Positions 9,214 to 18,297 of a stretch of 64,000 nucleotides of DNA are shown in pieces. How positions within the stretch are numbered: the first letter of the stretch is position 1; every line of letters begins with the position of its first letter. Position numbers and translations under genes: made by a program. The DNA comes from Vibrio lentus (lineage in GTDB: Bacteria; Pseudomonadota; Gammaproteobacteria; Enterobacterales; Vibrionaceae), in the NCBI RefSeq assembly GCF_030409755.1, contig NZ_JAUFQE010000002.1, forward strand, positions 1,488,001 to 1,552,000. Direction: 5' to 3'. The notes under the pieces were generated by a model, which worked only from the letters and a program-made list of their open reading frames with translations, had not been told where the DNA came from and did not search any database.

Positions 9214-9251
9214 AAAAAGCCCCAATAGACATTTACCTATTGGGGCTTTTT
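9214..9251. terminator. Bidirectional intrinsic terminator
   Basis: A 15-bp perfect stem (9214-9228 with 9237-9251) with flanking A5 and T5. It serves the msrA-like gene on one side and the PL6 gene on the other. Confidence 0.9.
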
Positions 9252-9338
9252 CAGTTTCTAGTGTTTGGATCACCTATCGAGTCGTTCTCGAATCGCTCTC
9301 CACACTTATCTCACTACTTACATGAGCTCGAATACTGA

Positions 9339-10955
9339 TTACTTCTTGGTATTTTCAAGCACGTAATTTGGACCCGCTGTTTCAGCCGTTACCACTGCAA
9401 GTTTAGACACGTCAGCACCTTCGCCTTGGTAAGTGTTGATGCCGTTCTCAACCGTCACTTTTGGTAGTTCAACCGAGTAGCTTTCGATCAGTTCAGAATC
9501 CGTCACTTGACCCACGTAAGTTTCATCTGTGTAGGTTGCGCCGACTAATGGGAAGTCATGAGTTGCGCGAACACTGACAAACTCAGGTGATTGTGAGTTA
9601 TCAACCACATTGTGTTTGAACGCCACATCCACACCTGCGTAAATACCTTCAACTTCTGCGTTGTTGAATAGACTTACACGGTGGCTTTGATTGCCGTAAA
9701 CAATGCCCCACTCAGTATCGACTAGAGAGTTGTTCTCAATCGTGATGTTTTTCGGCGTCCATTGCTTATTCAACTCTTTGCCCTTCACTGATTGATCTAA
9801 CTGCTCGCCATTCGCTACATCGATAATGCCGGTGTTAATAACGATACCGCCACGTAGGTCAGCGTTACCTTCAATCACACCATCACGGCCACGAGTGTTA
9901 GCAATGTAGTTGTTACGAATCACATGGTCTTCATCGTAGATACGCATACCACCAGTTAGGCGTTTCTCGTTACCCAGAATCATGTTGTTCTCAACCGTAT
10001 TGCCTTTACCGTGACGCAGTGAAATCAGTGCCGCGCTTTGGAAGATGGTGTTGCCTGCAATCGTGTTGTCACCCGACTTAATAGAGATAAGCTCGCGCTC
10101 GCCATCCATATCGATCATTAGGTTGTTTACGAACTTAGAGCTTGAATCCCACTGTGAAGATTTAGAATCGCCGATGCGAATCGCTTCCCAGCTGTTGCCG
10201 TTGTAACGAATCGCTTCTTTGATATCGAATTCGTTGAACTGGTTAGGCTTTTGATCCATGAAGATGTTATTTGCGATCAGGTGGTTATCCGCTGTGTCAT
10301 CTTTTTGAACGCCGATCAAAGTGCCGCGCTTCTGCTTACCTTCGAAACGGTTGTTGATCACTTTACCGTCTTTGCCCCATAGCGAAACCCAAAGGTACTT
10401 TGGATACTCAGAACGACGCTCGTCTGGCTCGTACGTGTAGTCGTGGTTGAAGTAGTAGAACGTTGAGTTTTGCAGCGTGTTGCCATTACCCATCATACGT
10501 ACTGCGCCGAAACGTTCGTTTGGACCACCTTCCGTAAACACTAAGCCACCAAGCGTAATGTCGTCGCCTTTTAGCTCGAACTGAATCAAACCAGTGATCC
10601 ATGCAGAACCTGCTTGCTCTGCTTTAATAGTGATGTCATTCGCGGTAATCGTCACTTGACCTAAGTTCGCGTATTTACCGTTAGGGATAACAACTTCGTC
10701 GCCATCTTTTAGGTTTTCAAATTGTGCTTTAAGCGCAGCGACTTGCTCTTCTGATGCAACGTCTAAGGTGTCACCATCAACTTCAGTTAAGCGGTCACTG
10801 CTCAATAGGTAACTACGGTCGATTTCGCTAATAGCGGGCGCAGCTTGTTCAGCGACATTGACTACTGGTGCTGTTTTTTCTTGTGTTGTACAGCCTGTTG
10901 CAAAAGCGAGCGTGAACGCGCTAATAATGCTTACCGATAATAGTTTTTTGTTCAT
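9339..10955 (-). CDS. PL6-family alginate lyase, lipoprotein
   Basis: About 538 residues with a lipoprotein signal ending in ATG|C22, so probably anchored to the outer membrane. The body is a right-handed parallel beta-helix rich in Asn/Gly turns (NNRF, NNIF, ENNMI, NNYIA), typical of PL6. The expected catalytic pair is visible: Lys293 in LISIKSG and Arg314 in ISLRHGKGN, 21 residues apart, the same spacing as in chondroitinase B. It cleaves alginate by beta-elimination. It lies 85 bp behind the symporter gene on the same strand and is most likely co-transcribed with it. The start is MNKKLL at 10955, with GTGAG before it; an upstream in-frame start at 11003 would destroy the signal peptide. 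Confidence 0.9.
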   Translation of the reverse strand: MNKKLLSVSIISAFTLAFATGCTTQEKTAPVVNVAEQAAPAISEIDRSYLLSSDRLTEVDGDTLDVASEEQVAALKAQFENLKDGDEVVIPNGKYANLGQVTITANDITIKAEQAGSAWITGLIQFELKGDDITLGGLVFTEGGPNERFGAVRMMGNGNTLQNSTFYYFNHDYTYEPDERRSEYPKYLWVSLWGKDGKVINNRFEGKQKRGTLIGVQKDDTADNHLIANNIFMDQKPNQFNEFDIKEAIRYNGNSWEAIRIGDSKSSQWDSSSKFVNNLMIDMDGERELISIKSGDNTIAGNTIFQSAALISLRHGKGNTVENNMILGNEKRLTGGMRIYDEDHVIRNNYIANTRGRDGVIEGNADLRGGIVINTGIIDVANGEQLDQSVKGKELNKQWTPKNITIENNSLVDTEWGIVYGNQSHRVSLFNNAEVEGIYAGVDVAFKHNVVDNSQSPEFVSVRATHDFPLVGATYTDETYVGQVTDSELIESYSVELPKVTVENGINTYQGEGADVSKLAVVTAETAGPNYVLENTKK

Positions 10956-11040
10956 CGTACATCTCACGTTAAATATTGGATTATAAAAATGACGACCACC
11001 CATTCAGGTGGTCGTGATGTTATTTTGGATGCGTATTAAA

Positions 11041-12813
11041 TTAGCCTTCGGCTGGCGTCACTTCGTCTTGTTGCTCGACTTTGTCATCGACCGCTTTAAC
11101 AAGTAACAGACCGACAGAGAACACAATCAAGCCACACAGAACGAATACCATGCGTCCCCACATTGGGTTTGGCAGTACAAACATGGTCATTACGCCCACA
11201 CCCGCTACCGCGATAAGTGAACCCAACATACGACGTTGTTTGTTATCCAGTTTCTTCTGTTCATTACTTTCAGCAACTAATGGTGTCGCTAGGTTGTTGA
11301 AGAACTTGTCGACATCTTTCTCACGGTGTTCCGGTAATGGCTTGTAGAACAGTGTTGAAAGAACAAAGAAGCCAGCAGTGAATACGATGTGACCAATAAG
11401 GCCGATAGCCACTTTCAGGTCAGCCCACTCACGACCCGTTAGCTCATTTAGACCGAACCAGTTTTGGATCATGTCAGCAGTGATAACGAAACCAACGAAG
11501 TAAGAAACCACACCACCCACAACTAGCGTGCCCCAGCCAGCCCAATCCGGTGTTTTACGGATGAAGAAGCCACAGAATGCTGGAATCGTCATAGGGAAGC
11601 CGATCAATGCGCCCACGTACATCATGGTGTCGAAAAGGCTCAGACCTTTAAGAGAGTTGATGAACAGAGCAACCAAGATGATTGCGATACCGAAGAAAGT
11701 AGATGTTAGCTTAGAAACAACCATTAGCTCTTTCTCTGTCGCTTTAGGGCGAAGAATCGGCTCGTAGAAGTTCTTAACGAAAATACCTGAGTTACGGTTT
11801 AGACCAGAATCCATTGAAGACATCGTTGCTGCAAACATAGCGGCAATCAGAAGGCCAACCATACCAACTGGCATGTACTCTTGAACGAAGTAAAGGTAAG
11901 CGAAGTCAGCAGCTTTACTGCCTGCTTCTGGGTAGGCTGCTGCTAAATCAACACCTTGACCCGCCATGAACCAAGAAGGCATGAACCAAATGATTGGACC
12001 AAGCGTCATCAGTACACAAGCAAGTAGAGCGGCTTTACGTGCGTTGTTTGAATCTTTCGCAGCAAGGTAGCGGTAAGAGTTCAGCATGTTGTTGGTAATG
12101 CTGAACTGCTTTAAGAAGATGAACACAGCCCAGATGCTGAAGATGCTTAGGTAGTTAAGGTTGTCACCCGTAATGAACGAGTCCGTTGGGAAGTCGCTAA
12201 TGATCTGAGTAACACCGCCACCGTGGTAAACCGCAACCACAGCACAGGTCACCGTTACTGCCATGATGATAACCATCTGCATAAAGTCAGATGCGATTAC
12301 CGCCCAAGAGCCGCCCGTTACCGACATTATCAGTACGACAAGGCCTGTTAGAATGATCGTGGTTGTCATGTCGAAACCAAAGATCCCTGATGCGATGATC
12401 GCAAGACCGTTCAACCAGATACCCGCAGAAATAACGCTGTTTGGCATACCCGACCAAGTAAACACTTGCTCATTCACCTTACCAAAACGCATACGAATCG
12501 CTTCAATTACCGTCACAACACGCAGTTGGCGGAACTTCGGAGCAAAATAGAGGTAGTTCATTAGGTAACCGAATGCGTTAGCGATGAAGATAATCGCTAC
12601 GGCAAAACCATCGGTAAAGGCTTTACCTGCGGCACCCGTAAATGTCCACGCACTGAACTGGGTCATAAATGCAGTTGCACCTACCATCCACCACAACATG
12701 TTACCTCCCCCACGGAAGTAATCACTTGTCGTACTTGTAAACGTTCGGAACATCCACCCTATCGCAATTAAGAATAGGAAGTAGATGCCAACTATCAGGG
12801 TATTGAGTTCCAT
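11041..12813 (-). CDS. SSS-family sodium/oligoalginate symporter (Toa type), copy 1
   Basis: A 590-residue polytopic inner-membrane protein of the sodium:solute symporter family, with about 13-14 hydrophobic segments. The N-terminal SDYFRGGGNMLWWMVGATAF and the QFSAWTFTGAAGKAF stretch carry the sodium-site region of this family. It is highly similar to the copies at 33918 and 49673. In V. splendidus such proteins (Toa) take up alginate oligomers or DEH; that substrate is inferred from context. It is the first gene of a two-gene unit with the PL6 lyase. A perfect TTGTACTACAA operator lies about 65 bp upstream of the ATG. Confidence 0.85.
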   Translation of the reverse strand: MELNTLIVGIYFLFLIAIGWMFRTFTSTTSDYFRGGGNMLWWMVGATAFMTQFSAWTFTGAAGKAFTDGFAVAIIFIANAFGYLMNYLYFAPKFRQLRVVTVIEAIRMRFGKVNEQVFTWSGMPNSVISAGIWLNGLAIIASGIFGFDMTTTIILTGLVVLIMSVTGGSWAVIASDFMQMVIIMAVTVTCAVVAVYHGGGVTQIISDFPTDSFITGDNLNYLSIFSIWAVFIFLKQFSITNNMLNSYRYLAAKDSNNARKAALLACVLMTLGPIIWFMPSWFMAGQGVDLAAAYPEAGSKAADFAYLYFVQEYMPVGMVGLLIAAMFAATMSSMDSGLNRNSGIFVKNFYEPILRPKATEKELMVVSKLTSTFFGIAIILVALFINSLKGLSLFDTMMYVGALIGFPMTIPAFCGFFIRKTPDWAGWGTLVVGGVVSYFVGFVITADMIQNWFGLNELTGREWADLKVAIGLIGHIVFTAGFFVLSTLFYKPLPEHREKDVDKFFNNLATPLVAESNEQKKLDNKQRRMLGSLIAVAGVGVMTMFVLPNPMWGRMVFVLCGLIVFSVGLLLVKAVDDKVEQQDEVTPAEG

Positions 12814-12872
12814 CTTTAGACCTTTTATTTATGTTTTTTGTTGAGGTCACTATAGATAGATGGCTAGCACAT

Positions 12873-12883
12873 TTGTACTACAA
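12873..12883. promoter_or_regulatory. Putative FCD-regulator operator before symporter 1
   Basis: TTGTACTACAA, a perfect palindrome around one base. Its centre is 65 bp from the start codon of the symporter gene. It shares flanking sequence (ACAATAATCCAAAT) with the site before symporter 2. Confidence 0.7.
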
Positions 12884-13156
12884 TAATCCAAATGCGTGAC
12901 AGTGATCTTACAGTCTGACACTCAATTAATCATACAAGTGATCAAGTTCAAAGTTGCACCACCTAGGAGCGCAATTCCTCAAGTCAGTGCAGTCATCCGC
13001 ACTAAATTTCGACCAAAACCCCGAAAAACATGAACAAAGTCTCTAAAAACCGAAGAATGCTCGTTAAAAATTATTATTCGTCACGATCAAAGCTCAAATG
13101 TGAACAACAAAAAAATCGTTAGATATAATTTATAAAAATGAATCAAACCAACATAT

Positions 13157-13167
13157 TTATAATACAA
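13157..13167. promoter_or_regulatory. Operator-like site before the MORN gene
   Basis: TTATAATACAA, one mismatch from TTGTANTACAA, followed by ATAAG. It lies about 160 bp upstream of the MORN-repeat gene, further than at the core alginate genes. The same TTATAATACAAATAA string occurs before alyB. Confidence 0.45.
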
Positions 13168-13322
13168 ATAAGATTGGATATTTGCTTTTAAAAGTTCCCT
13201 ATATTAGGTCGCTAATAATGAAAACTTGAAAACCACTATTAGATACTGACAGGGATACACGGAAGTGAAATGCTTTTAACACACCCGTTACAGTTTCTCT
13301 CGTCCATTAAAAAGGTGTCATT

Positions 13323-13934
13323 ATGAAGAAATACGTTCCAATCTTAATTGCTCTTAGTGCGGTATCTTCTATGAGCTATGCAGCAACACCACGTGAAGAT
13401 GCTGTTGACTACTTACAGATGCGTAAAGGCGTGGCTTACCAAGTAAACCATTCAAAACCCTTTACTGGTCAATTTGAAGAGAAGTTCGATAACGGCCAAG
13501 TCGCGACCCAAGCTCAGTTTGCCGATGGCTTAGAACTTGGGCTAGAAACTAACTGGTATCCGAATGGTCAAGTCGCCTCTAAAGTGAATTACGTAAAAGG
13601 TGAGCTGCAAGGCAAAGCTGAAACCTGGTATCCAAACGGACAGAAAAAAGCAGAACTCAATTATAAAGACAATGAACTATCAGGCACCGCCTCTCGTTGG
13701 TATCCCAATGGTGAACAAAGCCTGATCGCTGAATACAGCGACGGACAAAAAGATGGTTTGGTAACGGACTACTACCCTAACGGTAATAAGGCAAGCCAAG
13801 CGAAGTTCGATGAAGGTGAAGTCGCGAACGGAAAACTAACTCGCTGGAATACTAACGGTGACAAGGTTGAAGAACTGACCTTTAAAGACCACAAAATCAC
13901 GTCTAAACAGGTGTGGATGCCGACAGAAAGCTAA
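13323..13934 (+). CDS. Exported MORN-repeat (YwqK-like) protein
   Basis: A 203-residue protein. Residues 1-20 form a Sec signal peptide ending in SYA. The mature part is a run of about six MORN-like repeats built on the pattern WYPNGQ-x5-Y-x4-L-x-G, ending near residue 195. Such repeats occur in the YwqK family, often named antitoxins on weak grounds; no toxin partner is next to it and export argues against that role. It is more likely a periplasmic binding or scaffold protein. An AAAGG site precedes the ATG. An operator-like site upstream hints that it may belong to the alginate regulon. Confidence 0.75.
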   Translation: MKKYVPILIALSAVSSMSYAATPREDAVDYLQMRKGVAYQVNHSKPFTGQFEEKFDNGQVATQAQFADGLELGLETNWYPNGQVASKVNYVKGELQGKAETWYPNGQKKAELNYKDNELSGTASRWYPNGEQSLIAEYSDGQKDGLVTDYYPNGNKASQAKFDEGEVANGKLTRWNTNGDKVEELTFKDHKITSKQVWMPTES

Positions 13935-14284
13935 ATACAAACGGGTGAGTACTCGTGTTACAAAGCACAAGTACTCATCTTCTTTAATCTCAAGTAAGCA
14001 CTGTGCTCTCCATTAATAAGATCTATTGACCTAATCTCCCGCTCCTTCCTTTTCCTCTCCCTTTATGTCCAAAACAATCACTAATAACAAAATAATCATC
14101 AATAGCCATTGAAAATAATAAATATTTAACTTGCGCATAACCTTTCCATAAAATACTGTAAGCAAACGTTTCCGTTGCGAGTCAGATCTCAATTACCGAC
14201 CTCGTAAGCTATCTACACGCAAATAAGAGAAACACGATTCCAAATACGTTGTTGAGTCATATTGTTCTGCTTTGGTGCCCGCCT
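13935..14284. other. Intergenic region before the chemoreceptor gene
   Basis: An imperfect hairpin (13946-13957 with 13966-13977) just past the MORN gene may end its transcript. The rest is AT-rich and presumably holds the chemoreceptor promoter. I see no operator of the alginate type. Confidence 0.4.
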
Positions 14285-15838
14285 ATGAAAATTAAAACCT
14301 CCCTTTTTAGCCTAACTTGTTTATCCATTGTGTCTTTGTTGGTTGTTGTGTCATTCACTGAACTGGCCAACCTAAAATTAATCAAACTTGAAAAAACGCT
14401 GATCAAAGTAAAGTCGCTCGAAGTCTCTATGCTTCAGCTCAATAGAACTGAATTAGAGTTTCTAATAAGCCATGAGAAAGCACTCAAGCCAGTATTCGCC
14501 AAAGAGTACTCTCACTTTCAACAATTGATGGGGAGCTTTTCCGTCCTGCTCAAAGAGTTTGACATTGCAGTCCCAGAGTTAGACAAGCTGACACTTGAAG
14601 TAAAGCAATACGACAAAGACTTCTCTTTAATGGTAGATGCCATCGACCGCAACCCCGCCAAGGTCGCGGAACTGAAATCTGAAATGAAGATGCTGTTTGA
14701 AGACATCATCTCGATATTCATCAGCCTTGAAGGCCGCTTAGAACAACAGGTCGAATCAATTCAACAAACCATTACGACCTTTATTGTTGGCTCTATTGTT
14801 ACCGTCGCTGCATTACTGATGGCACTATCTTTTGGCATTTCATCTCGTGTCGCGAAAAAAATAGCCTCGTTAAACTCAACCATGTTGTTGGTCGCGCAGC
14901 AACGTGACTTTACCGTAAAAGCCGACGACAGCGGAACGGACGAAATAGCCGATATCGCAAGGGCGTTTAATACCGTACTCGCTGATATTCGTCAGTTGGT
15001 CGGCCAAGTTCAGGGCTCTATTCAAGAGTTAGGCAACATATCTAACCAGCTTCAGCACGATGGAATGGAAGTTGAGAGTGCTTTAAACAAACAACAGCAA
15101 CAAACCGAAAATATTGCGACCGCGATAAACCAGATGGGCAGCAATATTCAAAATGTGGCCACCAACAGCGAAAATGCCTCATCCAATGCACAAACCAGTT
15201 TCGCCACGGCGAATGATGGCCTGAACGACGTGGCATTCACCAGAGACACCATCAATACGCTTTCGACTGATCTCGTCAGTGCGAGTGAAGAAGTGAATCG
15301 CCTCTCTGTTCATTCCGAGAAAATTAATACGGTTTTAGAAGTGATTAAAGGCATTGCAGATCAAACCAACCTACTTGCTCTGAATGCAGCGATAGAAGCG
15401 GCGCGCGCTGGCGAACAAGGTCGTGGATTTGCCGTGGTTGCAGACGAAGTAAGAACCCTAGCGGGCAGAACTCAGCTTTCAACCGAAGAGATTTCAACGA
15501 TTATTCAAGGCGTTCAAGACCAGACCCAAACGGTAGTGAATACCATTCAAAACTGTTGTGAGAAAGGCAACAGCAGTGTCGACTCTTGTGAGAAGGCACA
15601 TTCAAGAATCACATCGGTTATCGCAGACATGGAAACCATTCTAAATAACAGTTTGGAAGTGGCGAATGCAATGAAGGAGCAAAGTGAAGTTACGTCAGAG
15701 ATCATCGAAAACGTAGATGCCATTAAACAGCTGACACTGACGAATGTAACGAGCGCTTCAAAAAACGCAGCTTCTGCAACTTCAGTGGTAAAGCAAACGG
15801 ATTCACTTGAACGTGCAGTCATCAACCTAAAAGCCTAG
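14285..15838 (+). CDS. Methyl-accepting chemotaxis protein
   Basis: About 517 residues. Domain order: TM1 at residues 5-27, a helical periplasmic sensor of roughly 140 residues, TM2 near 170-190, HAMP, then the cytoplasmic signalling domain. The kinase-binding hairpin is unmistakable ([20 protein letters not shown], then [17 protein letters not shown]). The ligand cannot be read; its place in the alginate locus makes alginate oligomers or a breakdown product an obvious guess. The ATG at 14285 is preferred over a TTG at 14249, although neither has a strong ribosome-binding site. Confidence 0.9.
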   Translation: MKIKTSLFSLTCLSIVSLLVVVSFTELANLKLIKLEKTLIKVKSLEVSMLQLNRTELEFLISHEKALKPVFAKEYSHFQQLMGSFSVLLKEFDIAVPELDKLTLEVKQYDKDFSLMVDAIDRNPAKVAELKSEMKMLFEDIISIFISLEGRLEQQVESIQQTITTFIVGSIVTVAALLMALSFGISSRVAKKIASLNSTMLLVAQQRDFTVKADDSGTDEIADIARAFNTVLADIRQLVGQVQGSIQELGNISNQLQHDGMEVESALNKQQQQTENIATAINQMGSNIQNVATNSENASSNAQTSFATANDGLNDVAFTRDTINTLSTDLVSASEEVNRLSVHSEKINTVLEVIKGIADQTNLLALNAAIEAARAGEQGRGFAVVADEVRTLAGRTQLSTEEISTIIQGVQDQTQTVVNTIQNCCEKGNSSVDSCEKAHSRITSVIADMETILNNSLEVANAMKEQSEVTSEIIENVDAIKQLTLTNVTSASKNAASATSVVKQTDSLERAVINLKA

Positions 15839-15900
15839 CTCTTAAGCCGTGGTTTACACGCTTATTGAGCCTCAAACGACTCTCTACTCAAATTTCAGAT

Positions 15901-15936
15901 AAAAAAACGCTCATGTTGCCTGTATCAACATGAGCG
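15901..15936 (-). terminator. Leftward intrinsic terminator with no known gene in front
   Basis: A perfect 11-bp stem (15908-15918 with 15926-15936) around a 7-nt loop, followed on the minus strand by seven T. The plus strand has no T tract, so this is a leftward terminator. The neighbouring genes on both sides point right, so the transcript it ends is unknown. Confidence 0.75.
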
Positions 15937-16331
15937 CAAGGGCAGATCTTCGACTACCATCCCCTACCTTTCTTAACGAAAGCAGAAGTTATAATTAGAA
16001 TAGTTGGGAGCAATAATCAAAATGCTTTCGCAAGCACTTCAACGATTTCTTCTTTATCGCAGGTTAGAACAACGAGTAACTATTCGAACCCTGTTCATTC
16101 CTATCAAGTTCATACTTATATAGCAGGCTATGTCACTGCCTTGCCTACTACATTTCAAACCATCTCTAATTGAGCTTTAAATCACCTCAAGCAATTGCCT
16201 CATGCTCTTAAAGCGGTTGGATTTAATCCAATTAGCTTCAAGACCATTCTTACTTATTCGGCTTTGCACCGTCAGTGCATCCAATCAACACAGCAAAGTT
16301 ATGTGTTGCTATAGAAAGTTAGTAAATAATA

Positions 16332-16342
16332 ATGTATTACAA
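16332..16342. promoter_or_regulatory. Operator-like site in the region before the first porin gene
   Basis: ATGTATTACAA, one mismatch from TTGTANTACAA, followed by ATAAA. It is about 350 bp before the porin start codon, so its target is uncertain. Confidence 0.4.
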
Positions 16343-16691
16343 ATAAAAATGATATCTAAAGGTTCAATTTTTTGCTGTAGCGCACATTTATTGACGAACA
16401 AAACCATTAAGAATCATCACCTGCAAACCAATAAACAACTAAAAATCATTAACTTACTGTGATACCTCAACTTTGTAACCCTTTGTAAACAGTGGTTTTG
16501 TCACTACAACACGATCTAATTCACAGATCATCACGCCTCGGATCGTTACCATATTTGTATTATTTAAATGCAAAATAAATTTGAAATAGCCAAGAAATAA
16601 TTTCGAAAACAAAATGCATTGAAGACAAGAACTACTCTATTTGGCTTGTAATTATGGCCAATACTCAACCTATAAATATGGAACTAATACC

Positions 16692-17441
16692 ATGAATAAA
16701 ACTAAAATTGTGATTGCTGTGGCATCTGTACTCGCTGCTGGCTCTGTATCTGCTGCGTCTTTCGATATGAGACACGAATACAAGAGTCATACAGATCAAC
16801 ACGCTACTCGTGTAAAACTTGGCGATAGCATTGGCAACTTCCTTGTAGATATCGAAGCGAAATTCAAGGGAGAAGACGGTAAATTCATGGAAGATTTGAA
16901 GAACAATGGTTGGGAGCTTGGTCTAAATTACCGTCATGTACTAAACGATAACTGGACAATGACTTACGGTATGCCAATTGAAGGTCGTGAATCTGGCGTT
17001 ACATACAAACCTCAAGTTCGTGCAACATACAAAGTGGATAGCGTTGATGGCCTAAGCCTAAGTGCTCGTTACCGTTACGATATGAGACAGAATACGAGCA
17101 GCTCAGAGTACCAGTTCGATAGTAATGGCGATGTTATCGTTGATAGTGATGGTGTTCCAATTACGGTCGATCAGAATGTTTCTAACCAACGCCGCCACCG
17201 TCTAACGGCAAACGTTAACTACTCAATGGAAAACTGGCGCTTTGGTCTAGAAGGTAACTACTACAAAGCGGATGGATATGACATCTACGACAACGACGAT
17301 ACCAACTACGAGTTGAACGCTAGTATTCGCCACATGATGGGTCAATGGGCACCGTATGTAGAATTTGGTGATGTGAGCACTTCATCAACAAAAGCAACTC
17401 GTGAACTACGTAGCCGTGTTGGTCTAACTTACAGCTTCTAA
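16692..17441 (+). CDS. KdgM-family oligouronate porin, copy 1
   Basis: About 249 residues. The signal peptide ends SVSAA|S near residue 21. The mature part is a small monomeric beta-barrel with alternating hydrophobic strands and a C-terminal Phe (LRSRVGLTYSF), the outer-membrane assembly signal. The FDMRHEYKSHTDQHATRVKLG start is typical of KdgM, the oligogalacturonate porin; here it probably passes alginate oligomers. ATG at 16692 with GGAAC upstream; an earlier in-frame TTG at 16641 would spoil the signal peptide. Its own terminator follows. Confidence 0.88.
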   Translation: MNKTKIVIAVASVLAAGSVSAASFDMRHEYKSHTDQHATRVKLGDSIGNFLVDIEAKFKGEDGKFMEDLKNNGWELGLNYRHVLNDNWTMTYGMPIEGRESGVTYKPQVRATYKVDSVDGLSLSARYRYDMRQNTSSSEYQFDSNGDVIVDSDGVPITVDQNVSNQRRHRLTANVNYSMENWRFGLEGNYYKADGYDIYDNDDTNYELNASIRHMMGQWAPYVEFGDVSTSSTKATRELRSRVGLTYSF

Positions 17442-17500
17442 GCCGCACGCTACGTGAAAAATCTAAGATAATTACTGTCCTAATTTTCTAAGACCTAACC

Positions 17501-17528
17501 AAAAGCCAGCTTAATCGCTGGCTTTTTT
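17501..17528 (+). terminator. Intrinsic terminator of the first porin gene
   Basis: AAAAGCCAGC (17501-17510) pairs with GCTGGCTTTT (17517-17526), followed by T. It lies 60 bp past the stop codon. Confidence 0.85.
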
Positions 17529-17580
17529 ATGCTTTGAAATCAGTTCATTCAATAAGAATCGAGAGATTGAAATTACTGCC

Positions 17581-18297
17581 CTAGTGACTAATTCGATATA
17601 GAAATGAAAGTGTCACTTCATCATTAGGGACCACTCGCTTCTGCTGAGCTAACAGCAATTCTGCTGTTGAGACGGCATCGGCCAATGCATTGTGGCTGTT
17701 GTATTCAGGAAGCCCGTACCTTTCGCGAGTTCCAGCCAAGGTTAAGTCGACTTCTTCATGATTGCTGATCGCTTTCTCCATGCTCTTCTCAATACACAGT
17801 GTATCTAACCAAAGTAAAGGCAGCTGTCTTAAGCCATAGCATCTCAATAGATACTGGCTAATGAACTTCTCTTCAACCACACAAGCATGCGCGACAATGA
17901 TCTTACCTTTTGCGGCTTCAAAAAACGTCAGCATCGCATCATGAATTGAAGCGCCCTCTTCCAGCATTTGAGGTGTGATGTGATTGATAACCGCGGTTTC
18001 AGCGTTAATCTGCGAATCGTTATTGAGATAAATATGCTTGGCCGACGCTAAGTCTATTCGCCCCTTGACCACATCGACCCAACCCATGGACAAGATCAGA
18101 TCTTGTTCGCTGTCTAAGCCCGTGGTCTCAAGATCCAACACGATATAGTCGCTGTCTTTGGCCAAGTCCGTCATTTCAGGGCAAGGTTGTTCAACAAGAT
18201 CGTGTAACGCTTCTGGCAATTTAACCGTATTCAAATACTGCTTACGCTTACGTTTAATTCGCTCAAGCGGATGAAAGTAATTTAAAAACGATTTCAT
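17581..18297 (-). CDS. DEDDh 3'-5' exonuclease (DnaQ-like)
   Basis: A 238-residue protein. Exo I is DLETTGLD near residue 54, Exo III is HNALADAVSTAELL near residue 205, giving the DEDDh arrangement. The Exo II segment reads IVAHACVVEEKFISQYL, with Glu where Asp is commoner. Unlike PolC or DnaQ it has a basic N-terminal extension. Its start codon overlaps the stop of the CBS/nucleotidyltransferase gene by one base, so the two are translated together. In many gammaproteobacteria the same pair is found next to acetate permease genes; here it stands alone. Confidence 0.85.
   Translation of the reverse strand: MKSFLNYFHPLERIKRKRKQYLNTVKLPEALHDLVEQPCPEMTDLAKDSDYIVLDLETTGLDSEQDLILSMGWVDVVKGRIDLASAKHIYLNNDSQINAETAVINHITPQMLEEGASIHDAMLTFFEAAKGKIIVAHACVVEEKFISQYLLRCYGLRQLPLLWLDTLCIEKSMEKAISNHEEVDLTLAGTRERYGLPEYNSHNALADAVSTAELLLAQQKRVVPNDEVTLSFLYRISH

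Larger units (their letters stand above)
12814..13322. other. Divergent promoter region between symporter 1 and the MORN gene
   Basis: AT-rich, no gene. It contains two copies of the putative operator (12873-12883 and 13157-13167), one for each direction. Confidence 0.6.
15839..16691. other. 850-bp intergenic region with a leftward terminator
   Basis: No convincing protein gene. A plus-strand frame at 16202-16462 has unnatural composition and no ribosome-binding site. The region holds a strong minus-strand terminator (15901-15936), an operator-like site at 16332-16342 and an asymmetric TTGTATTATTTAA at 16555-16567 before the porin gene. Confidence 0.5.

Noticed and set aside
16202..16462. 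An 86-codon plus-strand frame before the first porin gene
   Set aside because: Composition rich in Asn, Lys, Cys and His reflects AT-rich non-coding DNA; no ribosome-binding site and no recognisable domain.
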